Below the pieces are notes generated by a model. It worked only from the letters and a program-made list of their open reading frames with translations, was not told the origin of the DNA and ran no database searches. From JAENVT01 sp031370745 (GTDB lineage: Bacteria; Actinomycetota; Acidimicrobiia; Acidimicrobiales; Ilumatobacteraceae): a stretch of 6,258 nucleotides of DNA. The stretch's first letter is position 1. Each line of letters opens with the position of its first letter. Made by a program: the position numbers and the translations under genes. The stretch spans positions 1-6,258 of the forward strand of contig JANMQX010000181.1 in the NCBI GenBank assembly GCA_031370745.1, written 5' to 3'. Shown here piece after piece: positions 1-6,077 of the stretch.

Positions 1-327
1 GATCGTCGCTGACCCACGATCGACACCGATTCCCATGAACACCGCCATCAGCCCGATTCCGAACATTCCGATCACGATCAGCCGGCGGATGTGATTGCGC
101 GCCGTCGGCAGTCGACGGCGCGCCACGATTGTCAGCATGAGGGCAGCCAGGACGAAGCGAACGAGATTGGTGGTAGCAGGCCCGAAGCTCTGGCTGGCCA
201 GCTTGTACGACGGCAGGCTGCCCCCGAAGAACACGACGATGGTCAGCAACGTTGCCCGAACCGCCAGCGTTGCAGGTTGCGCGGAACGGCGGTCGACAGC
301 CGAGGCCGTCGGTTCCTTGATCGCCAC
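1..327 (-). CDS. EamA/DMT-superfamily transporter, N-terminal part (runs off left edge)
   Basis: This is an inner-membrane permease of the drug/metabolite transporter superfamily; the substrate cannot be told. The frame stays open for 109 codons to base 1. After a polar N-terminus (about residues 1-22), TM1 covers about residues 23-40 and contains FFGGSLPSYKLA, matching the family's 'WG-x-x-x-x-x-K' pattern with Phe in place of Trp. TM2 starts with the typical PxxxxxxRF pattern (P50, R57, F58) and ends in a basic cytoplasmic stretch ARRRLPTAR. TM3 (about 82-100) leads into GVDRGSATI, where EamA proteins usually have 'y-a-l-x-y-t-x-a'. The GTG at 327 is preferred because AGGG lies 7 nt upstream; an in-frame GTG at 333 has no properly spaced Shine-Dalgarno site. 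The gene is divergent from nhaA. EamA family assignment is fairly sure. The second EamA repeat lies outside the window. Confidence 0.8.
   Translation of the reverse strand, partial: MAIKEPTASAVDRRSAQPATLAVRATLLTIVVFFGGSLPSYKLASQSFGPATTNLVRFVLAALMLTIVARRRLPTARNHIRRLIVIGMFGIGLMAVFMGIGVDRGSATI
97..123. repeat. Perfect 11-bp inverted repeat with 5-nt loop inside the EamA gene
   Basis: The arms 97-107 (GCGCGCCGTCG) and 113-123 (CGACGGCGCGC) are exact reverse complements around the loop GCAGT. The stem has 10 G/C pairs and one T/A pair. It lies in the basic loop between TM2 and TM3 of the transporter, over codons for ARRRLPTAR. No T-run follows on either strand, so it is not a classical terminator. 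It may be a chance product of Arg/Ala codons, a pausing or mRNA-stability element, or a protein-binding dyad. Confidence 0.6.
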
Positions 328-333
328 GTTCAC

Positions 334-339
334 ACCCTA
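334..339 (-). promoter_or_regulatory. Candidate -10 box / Shine-Dalgarno for the EamA gene
   Basis: On the minus strand TAGGGT lies 6 nt before the GTG at 327. It fits the actinobacterial TAnnnT -10 pattern, which would give a leaderless message starting at or near the GTG. The same bases also supply AGGG as a Shine-Dalgarno at 7-nt spacing if transcription starts further upstream. The sequence alone cannot separate the two readings. No convincing -35 box is visible. Confidence 0.3.
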
Positions 340-380
340 GGCGGCCGAGGTGCTGTCCGCAGAGCTGACGACGGGTCGGC

Positions 381-386
381 TACAGT
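381..386 (+). promoter_or_regulatory. Candidate -10 box for the nhaA operon
   Basis: TACAGT matches the TAnnnT -10 consensus at five of six TATAAT-type positions apart from the usual variable ones. It would give a 5' leader of about 40 nt containing the nhaA Shine-Dalgarno site. No good -35 hexamer is found 16-18 bp upstream; a CTGACG at 365-370 is too close. It lies in the only gene-free stretch between the divergent EamA and nhaA genes, so a promoter for nhaA is expected here. Confidence 0.4.
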
Positions 387-423
387 GAACAGCGGCGTGC
401 CGGGAAGGCTGGTCGGCGAATCC

Positions 424-428
424 AGGAG
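424..428 (+). promoter_or_regulatory. Ribosome binding site of nhaA
   Basis: AGGAG sits 5 nt upstream of the GTG at 434 and fixes that codon as the start. It is one of the two clear Shine-Dalgarno sites in the window. Confidence 0.75.
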
Positions 429-433
429 ACACT

Positions 434-1660
434 GTGAGCCGTCAGCACTCGCGCCCGAACCACGTACCCGCCGAGACCGCGTCGCCGCTGCGCGACTTCC
501 TGCGCACCGAGACCGCCGGCGGGACACTGCTGGTCACGGGCGCTGTCATCGCAATGGCGTGGGCCAACTCACCCTGGTCGTGGTCCTACGAGAGCTTCTG
601 GTCGCGGACGTTCTCGCTCGGCGTCAACACTCACACCATTGACTTGGTCCTGCGAAAGTGTGTCAACGAGGGTCTCATCACGATCTTCTTCTTCGTCGTC
701 GGCCTGGAGATCAAGCGAGAGCTGGTCGACGGCCGGCTGGCCACCCGTCGCGCTGCATTCCTGCCGATCGCTGCCGCGCTCGGCGGCATGGCGCTGCCTG
801 CGTTGATCTACCTCGGCGTCGCTGGGAGAACCGCACCGCGGGGCTGGGCGATCGTCGTCGCCACCGACATCGCCCTGGCAGTCGGAGTTGTCTCCATCGC
901 CGGCAGCCGCGTGCCGCCGGGACTGCGTGTCTTTCTGTTGGGTCTCGCCGTCGTCGACGACATCGGCGCATTGCTGGTGATAGCGGTCGCGTACTCAGCG
1001 GGAACCGGCTGGGGCTGGCTTGCCGGGTCGAGTGCCGTGCTCGGTACCGCGGTGATCGCTCGTCGCGCCGGCCTCCGGCAACTGTGGCTCTACCTCGCGC
1101 TGGGTTGTCTGCTGTGGTTGCTGCTGCGCCGAGCCGGCCTCAATCCCACGCTTTCGGGAGTCGCGATGGGGCTGGTCGTGCCAGCCACGCGGCGAGTCGC
1201 ATCCGGCGACGAGTCGCCATCGGTCGTGGTACGACTCGAACACCTGCTGCATCCGTGGGCGAGCTATGTGATCGTTCCACTGTTCGCTGTGGCCAACTCT
1301 GGGATCACACTCAGCAGCGCCCTGCTTCACAGTGCGGTGAGATCACCGATCACTTGGGCGATCGTCGCCGGTCGAGTGATCGGCAAACCTGTTGGAATCG
1401 TTCTCACCACGAAATGGATGATCGGATCGCGACTGGCCGACCAACCGAGCGGCGCGACCGACCGACAGTTGCTGGGAGTAGCGGCTTCCGCAGGCATGGG
1501 CTTCACGGTCGCACTGTTCGTCACCGAGTTGGCGTTCACCGATCAGGTGCAACGATCAAACGCAACCTTGGGGATCCTGACAGCGGCCGTGTTGGCTGCG
1601 ACCTTGTCGCTGATGGTGCTGGCACCTCGTCGCGAACACCGGACGCGACGCGAGCCGTAG
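434..1660 (+). CDS. nhaA: Na+/H+ antiporter NhaA
   Basis: This integral membrane antiporter uses the proton gradient to expel Na+ (and Li+), serving sodium tolerance and pH homeostasis. Its 408 residues are close to the usual NhaA length (about 380-440). Family signatures appear in order: NEGLITIFFFVVGLEIKREL (78-97); ATDIA with D145 in TM4 (E. coli D133); VVDDIGA with D175/D176, the ion-binding pair of TM5 (E. coli D163/D164); PLFAVANSG (282-290); GRVIGKPVG with K318 in TM10 (E. coli K300); and GMGFTVALF (354-362). All core catalytic residues are therefore present. One difference is GLNPTLSGV at 235-243, where most relatives have a 'GVHATLAG' type segment: the His equivalent to E. coli H225, linked to pH response, is Asn237. 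The C-terminus is basic (RREHRTRREP). It is the first gene of a probable three-gene operon, with the next ORF 7 bp downstream. Identification is secure. Confidence 0.96.
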   Translation: MSRQHSRPNHVPAETASPLRDFLRTETAGGTLLVTGAVIAMAWANSPWSWSYESFWSRTFSLGVNTHTIDLVLRKCVNEGLITIFFFVVGLEIKRELVDGRLATRRAAFLPIAAALGGMALPALIYLGVAGRTAPRGWAIVVATDIALAVGVVSIAGSRVPPGLRVFLLGLAVVDDIGALLVIAVAYSAGTGWGWLAGSSAVLGTAVIARRAGLRQLWLYLALGCLLWLLLRRAGLNPTLSGVAMGLVVPATRRVASGDESPSVVVRLEHLLHPWASYVIVPLFAVANSGITLSSALLHSAVRSPITWAIVAGRVIGKPVGIVLTTKWMIGSRLADQPSGATDRQLLGVAASAGMGFTVALFVTELAFTDQVQRSNATLGILTAAVLAATLSLMVLAPRREHRTRREP

Positions 1661-1667
1661 CGGGTGC

Positions 1668-2471
1668 ATGCGCCAGAATGACCCAGTGCGGTTTCGGGAT
1701 TTCGTGCTGACAGCGATGCTCGTCGCCGGCTGTAGTGACGGCAAGGCATCGACATCGACGGCTGCTGCCGGAGCTACGGCAAATACTGGAGCGGCTTCGA
1801 TCAGCGCGACAACGGATGACGCAGCCATCACCGATATGAAGACTCTAAGGTTCACGGCCGCCGACGGCACGGTGATCGATTACGTGTTGCTCGTGCCCCC
1901 TGATCGCCAGGTCGGCACGCCCGGCAAGGTGTTGTTCACGTTCCCGCCCGGCGGCCAAGATCTGGCACTCACGCAGCAGATCGTCACGGATCGATGGCGC
2001 GACGAAGCGTTGGCACGGGGATGGGTCGTCGTCTCGCCAGCGGCACCATCGACCGGCCTGTTCTACTCCGACGCGTCCGCGAAACTCGTTCCAGAACTGC
2101 TTGACGAGATCGCCAACGTTTATCCACCTGAAGGTGGACGATTCGACCTGGCCGGTGTCAGCAACGGCGGACTCTCGGCGTTCAAGGCGGCCCTGTCGTA
2201 TCCCCACCGCTTCCGCTCGTTGGTCGTCTTTCCGGGGTATTCGCAGGCCGGCGGCGACGACCCCAACCTGTCGAAGTTGAAAGACATCGGCGTCAGCATG
2301 TTCGTCGGCGGCCTCGACACCGGCTGGCGAAATGCCAGCGAGCTGACCGAAAAGACGCTGAAGGCCCTCGGCTACACCGTCGAACTGCACATCGTCGAGG
2401 GCGAGCCGCATATCATCGCTTCACTCACTGGCGCTGACCTGTTCGATGCCATCGAACGTGTCCGCGGTTGA
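1668..2471 (+). CDS. Predicted lipoprotein, alpha/beta-hydrolase (esterase/PHB-depolymerase-like)
   Basis: The 267-residue protein has a short signal sequence ending in a lipobox (LVAGC; lipidated Cys22), so it is probably anchored on the outer face of the cytoplasmic membrane. An Ala/Ser/Thr-rich linker (about 27-50) follows, then an alpha/beta-hydrolase fold. The nucleophile elbow is GVSNGG with Ser165. Asp217 in FVGGLDTGW and His248 in EGEPHI sit where the acid and base of the triad are expected. An FPPGGQD segment (92-98) occupies the usual oxyanion-hole 'HGG' position without the His. The closest general match is the polyhydroxybutyrate-depolymerase/feruloyl-esterase-like group; the substrate is unknown. 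The ATG at 1668 has only a weak GCGGG upstream; an in-frame GTG at 1686 would give a more typical signal (MRFRDFVLTAMLVAGC) but also lacks a Shine-Dalgarno. Tight spacing to nhaA suggests translational coupling. Fold is likely; function is open. Confidence 0.8.
   Translation: MRQNDPVRFRDFVLTAMLVAGCSDGKASTSTAAAGATANTGAASISATTDDAAITDMKTLRFTAADGTVIDYVLLVPPDRQVGTPGKVLFTFPPGGQDLALTQQIVTDRWRDEALARGWVVVSPAAPSTGLFYSDASAKLVPELLDEIANVYPPEGGRFDLAGVSNGGLSAFKAALSYPHRFRSLVVFPGYSQAGGDDPNLSKLKDIGVSMFVGGLDTGWRNASELTEKTLKALGYTVELHIVEGEPHIIASLTGADLFDAIERVRG
2123..2138. repeat. Perfect 7-bp dyad within the hydrolase gene
   Basis: TCCACCT and AGGTGGA are exact reverse complements separated by GA. As RNA this gives a 6-bp stem with a TGAA tetraloop. 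It encodes the YPPEGGR segment just before the nucleophile elbow. It could be an operator-like dyad, but its intragenic position and short length make chance a good explanation. Confidence 0.35.
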
Positions 2472-2478
2472 TCGATTC

Positions 2479-2483
2479 AGGAG
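2479..2483 (+). promoter_or_regulatory. Ribosome binding site of the LLM oxidoreductase gene
   Basis: AGGAG lies 6 nt before the GTG at 2490 and selects that start. It sits within the 18-bp gap after the hydrolase stop codon, consistent with independent reinitiation inside an operon. Confidence 0.75.
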
Positions 2484-2489
2484 CCGGGC

Positions 2490-3527
2490 GTGATCAGATC
2501 GTGGCTGTTCGAGTTCTTCCACCAGCCACTCGACGCCGAGGTGCGGTCCGATCCACAAGCAGTGCAGGATCACTTCCGCTGGTACATCGATCTGTGGACA
2601 CGGGCAGACGGCCGCAACTTCGAGGGGATCTTCTTCAGTGAGCACCACTTCGGCGCGGCCTACAGTCCGTCGCCGAACCTGCTGTTGTCGCATGTCGCGG
2701 CGCGAACCAATCGACTTCGCCTCGGCGTGCTCGGCTCCGTCACGCCCTATGCAACTCCTTGGCGTGTCGTCGAGGAGATCGCCATGCTCGATCACCTGAC
2801 GAATGGGCGGTTGGAAATCGGTGTTGTCAGCGGAATCCCTCCCGAGTTAGCGGTAGTGGGAATCACGCCAGACGTCGCCTCGGCTCGTCACAGCGAGATC
2901 ATCGACGTGCTCGACGCTGCGCTGAGGAACAACGTCGTGACTCACCACGGCGAGCAGTGGAAGTTCGACGATCTGGAGATCCTGCCGCGATGCCTTCAGC
3001 AGCCGTCGCCACCGGTGTGGACAGCAGTGCGCTCCGCAGGCTCGGCAGAACGCGCCGGCCGACGGGGCTGGAAGGCGTGCGGCGGGTTCTTGTCGGCCAA
3101 GGAAGTCGCAGTGGTCTTCGATTCCTATCGACTGGGCGCCGAAGCAGCAGGGCACGAGCACGGCCCCGAGCAGATCGCCGTGCGTCGTATGGTCACCTTT
3201 GTCGACACGCCGTCGCAGCAGCGCGAGGCGGTGCAACGCGCCAAGCGAGCGCTTCTCGACGTGCTGACCGCGAGCGCCGGTCCCCTGCCTCCGTGGGCAG
3301 CGCTGCTCGACCGCCCCGACGAGTCGATCGCTGCTCTCAGCGACGAAGAGTTCGTCAGCGGCACCCCGCAACAGGTCGCCGATCAACTGATCGAACAATG
3401 TCAGGTGATCGGAGCGGGCCACCTGCTCGTCGCTTTCAGCGAACGAGACCGCGACCGGCTGGAGGAGTCTCACGAACTGTTCAGCGCCGAGGTCGCCCCG
3501 TTGTTGCGCCAAGCCGCCATCGCTTGA
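2490..3527 (+). CDS. LLM-class flavin-dependent oxidoreductase (luciferase-like monooxygenase family)
   Basis: A soluble (beta/alpha)8-barrel flavoenzyme that uses reduced FMN or F420 for monooxygenation or hydride transfer; the substrate is not readable. Its 345 residues match the family. Diagnostic segments are GIFFSEHHFG (46-55, with the E51-H52-H53 motif near the flavin), RLRLGVLGSV (75-84), and WRVVEEIAMLDHLTNGRLEIGVVSG (91-115; D101 and the NGR turn are highly conserved). A C-terminal segment 289-316 (VSGTPQQVADQL then GAGHLLVAF) is the typical LLM tail, where 'G-x-P-x-x-V-A-x-Q-L' precedes the last barrel strand. No signal peptide or membrane segment is seen, so it is cytoplasmic. It follows the lipoprotein gene by 18 bp and is probably last in the nhaA transcript, ending in a hairpin that overlaps its stop codon. 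Family call is firm; F420 versus FMN use is undecided, although actinobacteria often use F420. Confidence 0.92.
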   Translation: MIRSWLFEFFHQPLDAEVRSDPQAVQDHFRWYIDLWTRADGRNFEGIFFSEHHFGAAYSPSPNLLLSHVAARTNRLRLGVLGSVTPYATPWRVVEEIAMLDHLTNGRLEIGVVSGIPPELAVVGITPDVASARHSEIIDVLDAALRNNVVTHHGEQWKFDDLEILPRCLQQPSPPVWTAVRSAGSAERAGRRGWKACGGFLSAKEVAVVFDSYRLGAEAAGHEHGPEQIAVRRMVTFVDTPSQQREAVQRAKRALLDVLTASAGPLPPWAALLDRPDESIAALSDEEFVSGTPQQVADQLIEQCQVIGAGHLLVAFSERDRDRLEESHELFSAEVAPLLRQAAIA

Positions 3528-3569
3528 CGGCCGAGGTGAACGGCCGCTCCGTAGCGCGCGCGATGGCGG
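3514..3569. terminator. Nested inverted repeat between convergent genes, probable bidirectional terminator
   Basis: The outer arms CCGCCATCGC (3514-3523) and GCGATGGCGG (3560-3569) are perfect 10-bp reverse complements. Inside them is a second hairpin, CGGCCG (3528-3533) and CGGCCG (3541-3546), with the 7-nt loop AGGTGAA. The element starts within the last codons of the LLM gene, covers its TGA stop (3525-3527) and ends 16 bp before the stop of the opposing gene at 3586. It has no U-tract on either strand, as is common for actinobacterial intrinsic terminators. Being symmetric, it could stop transcription from both sides. Confidence 0.6.
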
Positions 3570-3580
3570 GCATTGAACAA

Positions 3581-3600
3581 CGCATCTATGCCTTGATGCG
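3581..3600. repeat. 6-bp hairpin over the stop codon of the FAD oxidoreductase gene
   Basis: CGCATC (3581-3586) and GATGCG (3595-3600) are exact reverse complements separated by 8 nt. The stop codon of the minus-strand gene (TAG, 3588-3586) falls at one arm. The stem is short, but its position next to the larger nested repeat suggests a compound transcription-end region of about 90 bp. Confidence 0.4.
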
Positions 3601-6039
3601 CAGGTTCTCGGGGTCATACAGCGGCCGCATCGAAACGCTTGCCGGGTAGCGCCGGCCGGCGATCTCGACATCCCATGTGCCCGACGAGAGATATGCGGCG
3701 TTGACGGGCTCGCCCGCCTCGACCATCATCAACCCGACTGCGCCGCCCAGCGTGAACCCATACGACGCGGCGCGCACGTAGCCGACCGGGCAATCGTCGC
3801 GCCGAACGACCTCGGCGTGAAACATCAACGGTTCCGGATCGTCGACCAGGACCTGGACGAGCCGACGCGTCAGCGGACCCGCAGCCTTGGCGGCTACCAC
3901 AGCCTCGCGCCCGACGAAGCCATCGGGCTTGTCGAGATCGACGGCGAACCCGAGCCCTGCTTCGAGCACCGAATCGGTGTTGTCGATGTCGTGGCCGTAG
4001 TCGCGATAGCCCTTCTCCAACCGCAAGCTTCCCAACGCCTTCAGCCCGGCGTGACGCAGCCCGAAGGCCTCACCGGCGGCGACGATGCGGTCATACACGT
4101 GCACCGCTTGCTCGGCGGGAACGTAGAGCTCGTAGCCCAATTCGCCCAGGTAGGTGATGCGAATGCACAGAAGCTGAGCGAAGCCGATGTCGATGTAGCG
4201 GGCGGTGCGAAACGGAAAAGACTCGTTCGACAGATCGGCCGAGGTGAGCGACTGCAGGAGCTGGCGCGATCGTGGGCCTTGCACGTTCAGCTGCGCATAG
4301 CCGCCGGTGACATCTGTCGCCATCGCGTGGCAGTCGCCGAAGTGCCGACGCATGCGCGTCTCGACGTGGCGGTGTGCAGTGTCGGTGGCGACCACCCAGT
4401 AACGGCCATCGTCGAGCTTTGTCACGGTGAGGTCGGCCTCGAGGGTGCCTGCCGTGTTGAGCCACTGGGTGTAGGTGATGACACCCGCCTGATCGTCGAC
4501 GTTGTTGGCCGACAGTTGGTTCAGCATGCGACCGGCGTCGCGACCCTGCACCATGAACTTCGACATGAACGACATATCCATCACGATCACGTTGTTGCGA
4601 GCCGCCTCGTGCTCCGCACGCCAATAGTCGAACCAGTTCTGTCGACCCCACGAAAGCCTCTCGACCCTCGGCTCGACGCCTTCCGGCGCGAACCAATCCG
4701 CCCCCTCCCAGCCGCTGACATCCTTGAAGTAAGCACGCTGTGCCTGCAACCGGTGGTGGATCGGCGACACCTTGGCATTGCGTGCCGTGGTCATTGATTT
4801 GCCCGGGTAGTGGCACTGGAAAACCATGCCGAGCGATTCGACGGTTCGCGTCGCGCGGTACTCGGGGTTCGACTGGTAGCGATGCAGCCGGTCGACGTTG
4901 AAGGCGGTCACGTCGACGTCGGGCTGACCAGTCAGAACCCAGTGGGCGATCAGCCTGCCCATGCCTCCGCCGGTGAGGATCCCCACCGAGTTCATCCCGG
5001 CGGCAACGAAGTAGTTCTTCAGTTCTGGCGACTCCCCGACGACCGGCAGCAGATCGGGCGTGAAGCTCTCCGGCCCACAGAAGAACGTGCGAATCCCTGT
5101 CTCCATCGAGACGGGAACGCGGCTCATCGCTCGCTCGACGTACGGTCCCATACGATCCCAGTCGGGCTGGATCACTCCGAACGAGAAGTCGTTTGGGATG
5201 CTGTCGACGTTCCACGGCGCGCAGACCGACTCGAACAGGCCGATCATCAGCCCGCCGACCTCTTCGCGGTAGTAGCCGAAATTGGCCGGGTCTTCTATCA
5301 CCGGCCAATCGTTCGACAAGCCGTCGATCTGTTCGGTGATGAGGTAGTAGTGCTCGGCAGCCTGCAAGGCAATGTTGACCCCTGCCGCCTCACCCAACTG
5401 GCGGGCCCACATGCCGGCGCAATTGACAACGAACTCTGCTTCGATCTCGCCTTGATCGGTCTGTACGCCGGTGACAGCGCCTGCGCGCTGCACCACGCCG
5501 GTCACCGACACGCCCTCGATGATGGCTGCGCCTCTTTGTCGCGCGCCTTTGGCAAGTGCCATCGTCACGTCAACGGGATTGGCGCGGCCGTCCTCTTTCA
5601 CGTAGAACCCGGCGAGCACGTCGTCGGTGCGCGCCAATGGAAACAGATCAGCCACTTCCTTGGCAGAGATCTCGTGCACGTCGACACCGCAGTAGCGGTT
5701 GAACGCGCTGACCCTGCGGTACTCCTCGAGCCGGTCGGGTTCGGTGGCAAGCTCGATGAACCCGACGCGGTTGAAACCTGTCGCCTGCCCGGTCTCGGCT
5801 TCCAGTCGGGCGTAGAGGTCGCAGGTGTACTTGCGCATCTCGGTCGAGGTCTCCGACAGCGAACCGAACGTCACCATCAGACCGGCTGCATGCCACGTCG
5901 TGCCAGATGTCAGTTTGTCGTGTTCCAGCACGACGACGTCGGTGCAACCCATCTCGGCGAGGTGATAGGCGACCGAGCAACCGATCACTCCTCCACCGAT
6001 CACCACGACTCGAGCGCGTTCTGGCAGCGAGGGCGGCAT
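3586..6039 (-). CDS. FAD-dependent oxidoreductase fused to GcvT domain (dimethylglycine/sarcosine dehydrogenase-like)
   Basis: The 817-residue enzyme has the domain order of dimethylglycine/sarcosine dehydrogenases: an FAD-binding DAO domain (about 10-375), a linker domain (about 380-430) and a GcvT aminomethyltransferase module with its C-terminal barrel (about 435-815). The Rossmann motif is VIGGGVIGCSVAYHLAEMG (13-31), with Glu39 for the FAD ribose. His50 in SGTTWHAAGL is the residue that carries covalent FAD in this family. GPESFTPDLLPVVGESPEL (322-340) and AAGMNSVGILTGGGMGRL (346-363) are typical of the DAO C-terminus. In the GcvT part, LNTAGTLEADLTV (527-539) holds Asp536, probably the folate-site Asp, and LRLEKGYRDYGHD (672-684) is conserved. 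It likely demethylates an N-methylglycine, giving glycine-type product and formaldehyde or methylene-THF. No signal peptide is seen. The ATG at 6039 has no Shine-Dalgarno and may be leaderless. No glycine-cleavage partners are adjacent. The precise substrate is inferred, not proven. Confidence 0.9.
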   Translation of the reverse strand: MPPSLPERARVVVIGGGVIGCSVAYHLAEMGCTDVVVLEHDKLTSGTTWHAAGLMVTFGSLSETSTEMRKYTCDLYARLEAETGQATGFNRVGFIELATEPDRLEEYRRVSAFNRYCGVDVHEISAKEVADLFPLARTDDVLAGFYVKEDGRANPVDVTMALAKGARQRGAAIIEGVSVTGVVQRAGAVTGVQTDQGEIEAEFVVNCAGMWARQLGEAAGVNIALQAAEHYYLITEQIDGLSNDWPVIEDPANFGYYREEVGGLMIGLFESVCAPWNVDSIPNDFSFGVIQPDWDRMGPYVERAMSRVPVSMETGIRTFFCGPESFTPDLLPVVGESPELKNYFVAAGMNSVGILTGGGMGRLIAHWVLTGQPDVDVTAFNVDRLHRYQSNPEYRATRTVESLGMVFQCHYPGKSMTTARNAKVSPIHHRLQAQRAYFKDVSGWEGADWFAPEGVEPRVERLSWGRQNWFDYWRAEHEAARNNVIVMDMSFMSKFMVQGRDAGRMLNQLSANNVDDQAGVITYTQWLNTAGTLEADLTVTKLDDGRYWVVATDTAHRHVETRMRRHFGDCHAMATDVTGGYAQLNVQGPRSRQLLQSLTSADLSNESFPFRTARYIDIGFAQLLCIRITYLGELGYELYVPAEQAVHVYDRIVAAGEAFGLRHAGLKALGSLRLEKGYRDYGHDIDNTDSVLEAGLGFAVDLDKPDGFVGREAVVAAKAAGPLTRRLVQVLVDDPEPLMFHAEVVRRDDCPVGYVRAASYGFTLGGAVGLMMVEAGEPVNAAYLSSGTWDVEIAGRRYPASVSMRPLYDPENLRIKA
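5281..5309. repeat. Perfect 9-bp inverted repeat inside the FAD domain
   Basis: ATTGGCCGG (5281-5289) and CCGGCCAAT (5301-5309) are exact reverse complements around an 11-nt loop. They lie in the codons for the DWPVIEDPANF segment (about residues 244-254) of the DMGDH-like protein. The repeat may follow from codon choice in a GC-rich gene, or be a regulator-binding dyad. It is about 730 bp into the gene, which argues against a promoter-proximal operator. Confidence 0.4.
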
Positions 6040-6047
6040 GGGTGCCG

Positions 6048-6053
6048 AGTGTA
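6048..6053 (-). promoter_or_regulatory. Candidate -10 box giving a leaderless message for the FAD oxidoreductase
   Basis: TACACT on the minus strand fits TAnnnT and is followed by 8 nt and then the ATG at 6039. The expected transcription start falls at or within 1-2 nt of the A of the ATG, which agrees with the lack of a Shine-Dalgarno site. No clear -35 hexamer is present at 16-18 bp. Confidence 0.45.
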
Positions 6054-6063
6054 TTCACGTCGC

Positions 6064-6069
6064 TAACCT
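6064..6069 (+). promoter_or_regulatory. Candidate -10 box for the divergent plus-strand ORF
   Basis: TAACCT fits TAnnnT and lies 8 nt upstream of the ATG at 6078, the same spacing as the opposing box at 6053-6048. It would give a leaderless transcript. The -35 region would overlap the start of the minus-strand transcript, so the two promoters would compete or be co-regulated. No -35 match is evident, so this is tentative. Confidence 0.35.
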
Positions 6070-6077
6070 CGCGCACG

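Noticed and set aside
365..370. CTGACG as a -35 box for nhaA.
   Set aside because: It is only 10 bp from the TACAGT box, too close for a sigma-70-type promoter.
91..642. A 183-codon plus-strand ORF across the EamA gene, the intergenic region and the start of nhaA.
   Set aside because: It is highly Arg/His-rich, crosses a divergent promoter region and overlaps two recognisable genes.
658..1710. A 350-codon plus-strand ORF overlapping nhaA in another frame.
   Set aside because: Its product is extremely Arg-rich and lacks motifs, while the nhaA frame has a Shine-Dalgarno site and all family signatures.
3651..3660. The 10-bp palindrome GCCGGCCGGC near the end of the FAD oxidoreductase gene.
   Set aside because: Short GC palindromes are frequent by chance at this composition, and it has no spacing or context that suggests a regulatory site.
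3817..6066. Two long plus-strand ORFs (326 and 418 codons at 3817-4797 and 4810-6066) covering nearly the whole FAD oxidoreductase gene on the opposite strand.
   Set aside because: The minus-strand frame has clear DMGDH/GcvT motifs throughout. The antisense translations are rich in His, Arg, Val and Asp without any family motif, as expected for the complement of GC-rich codons.
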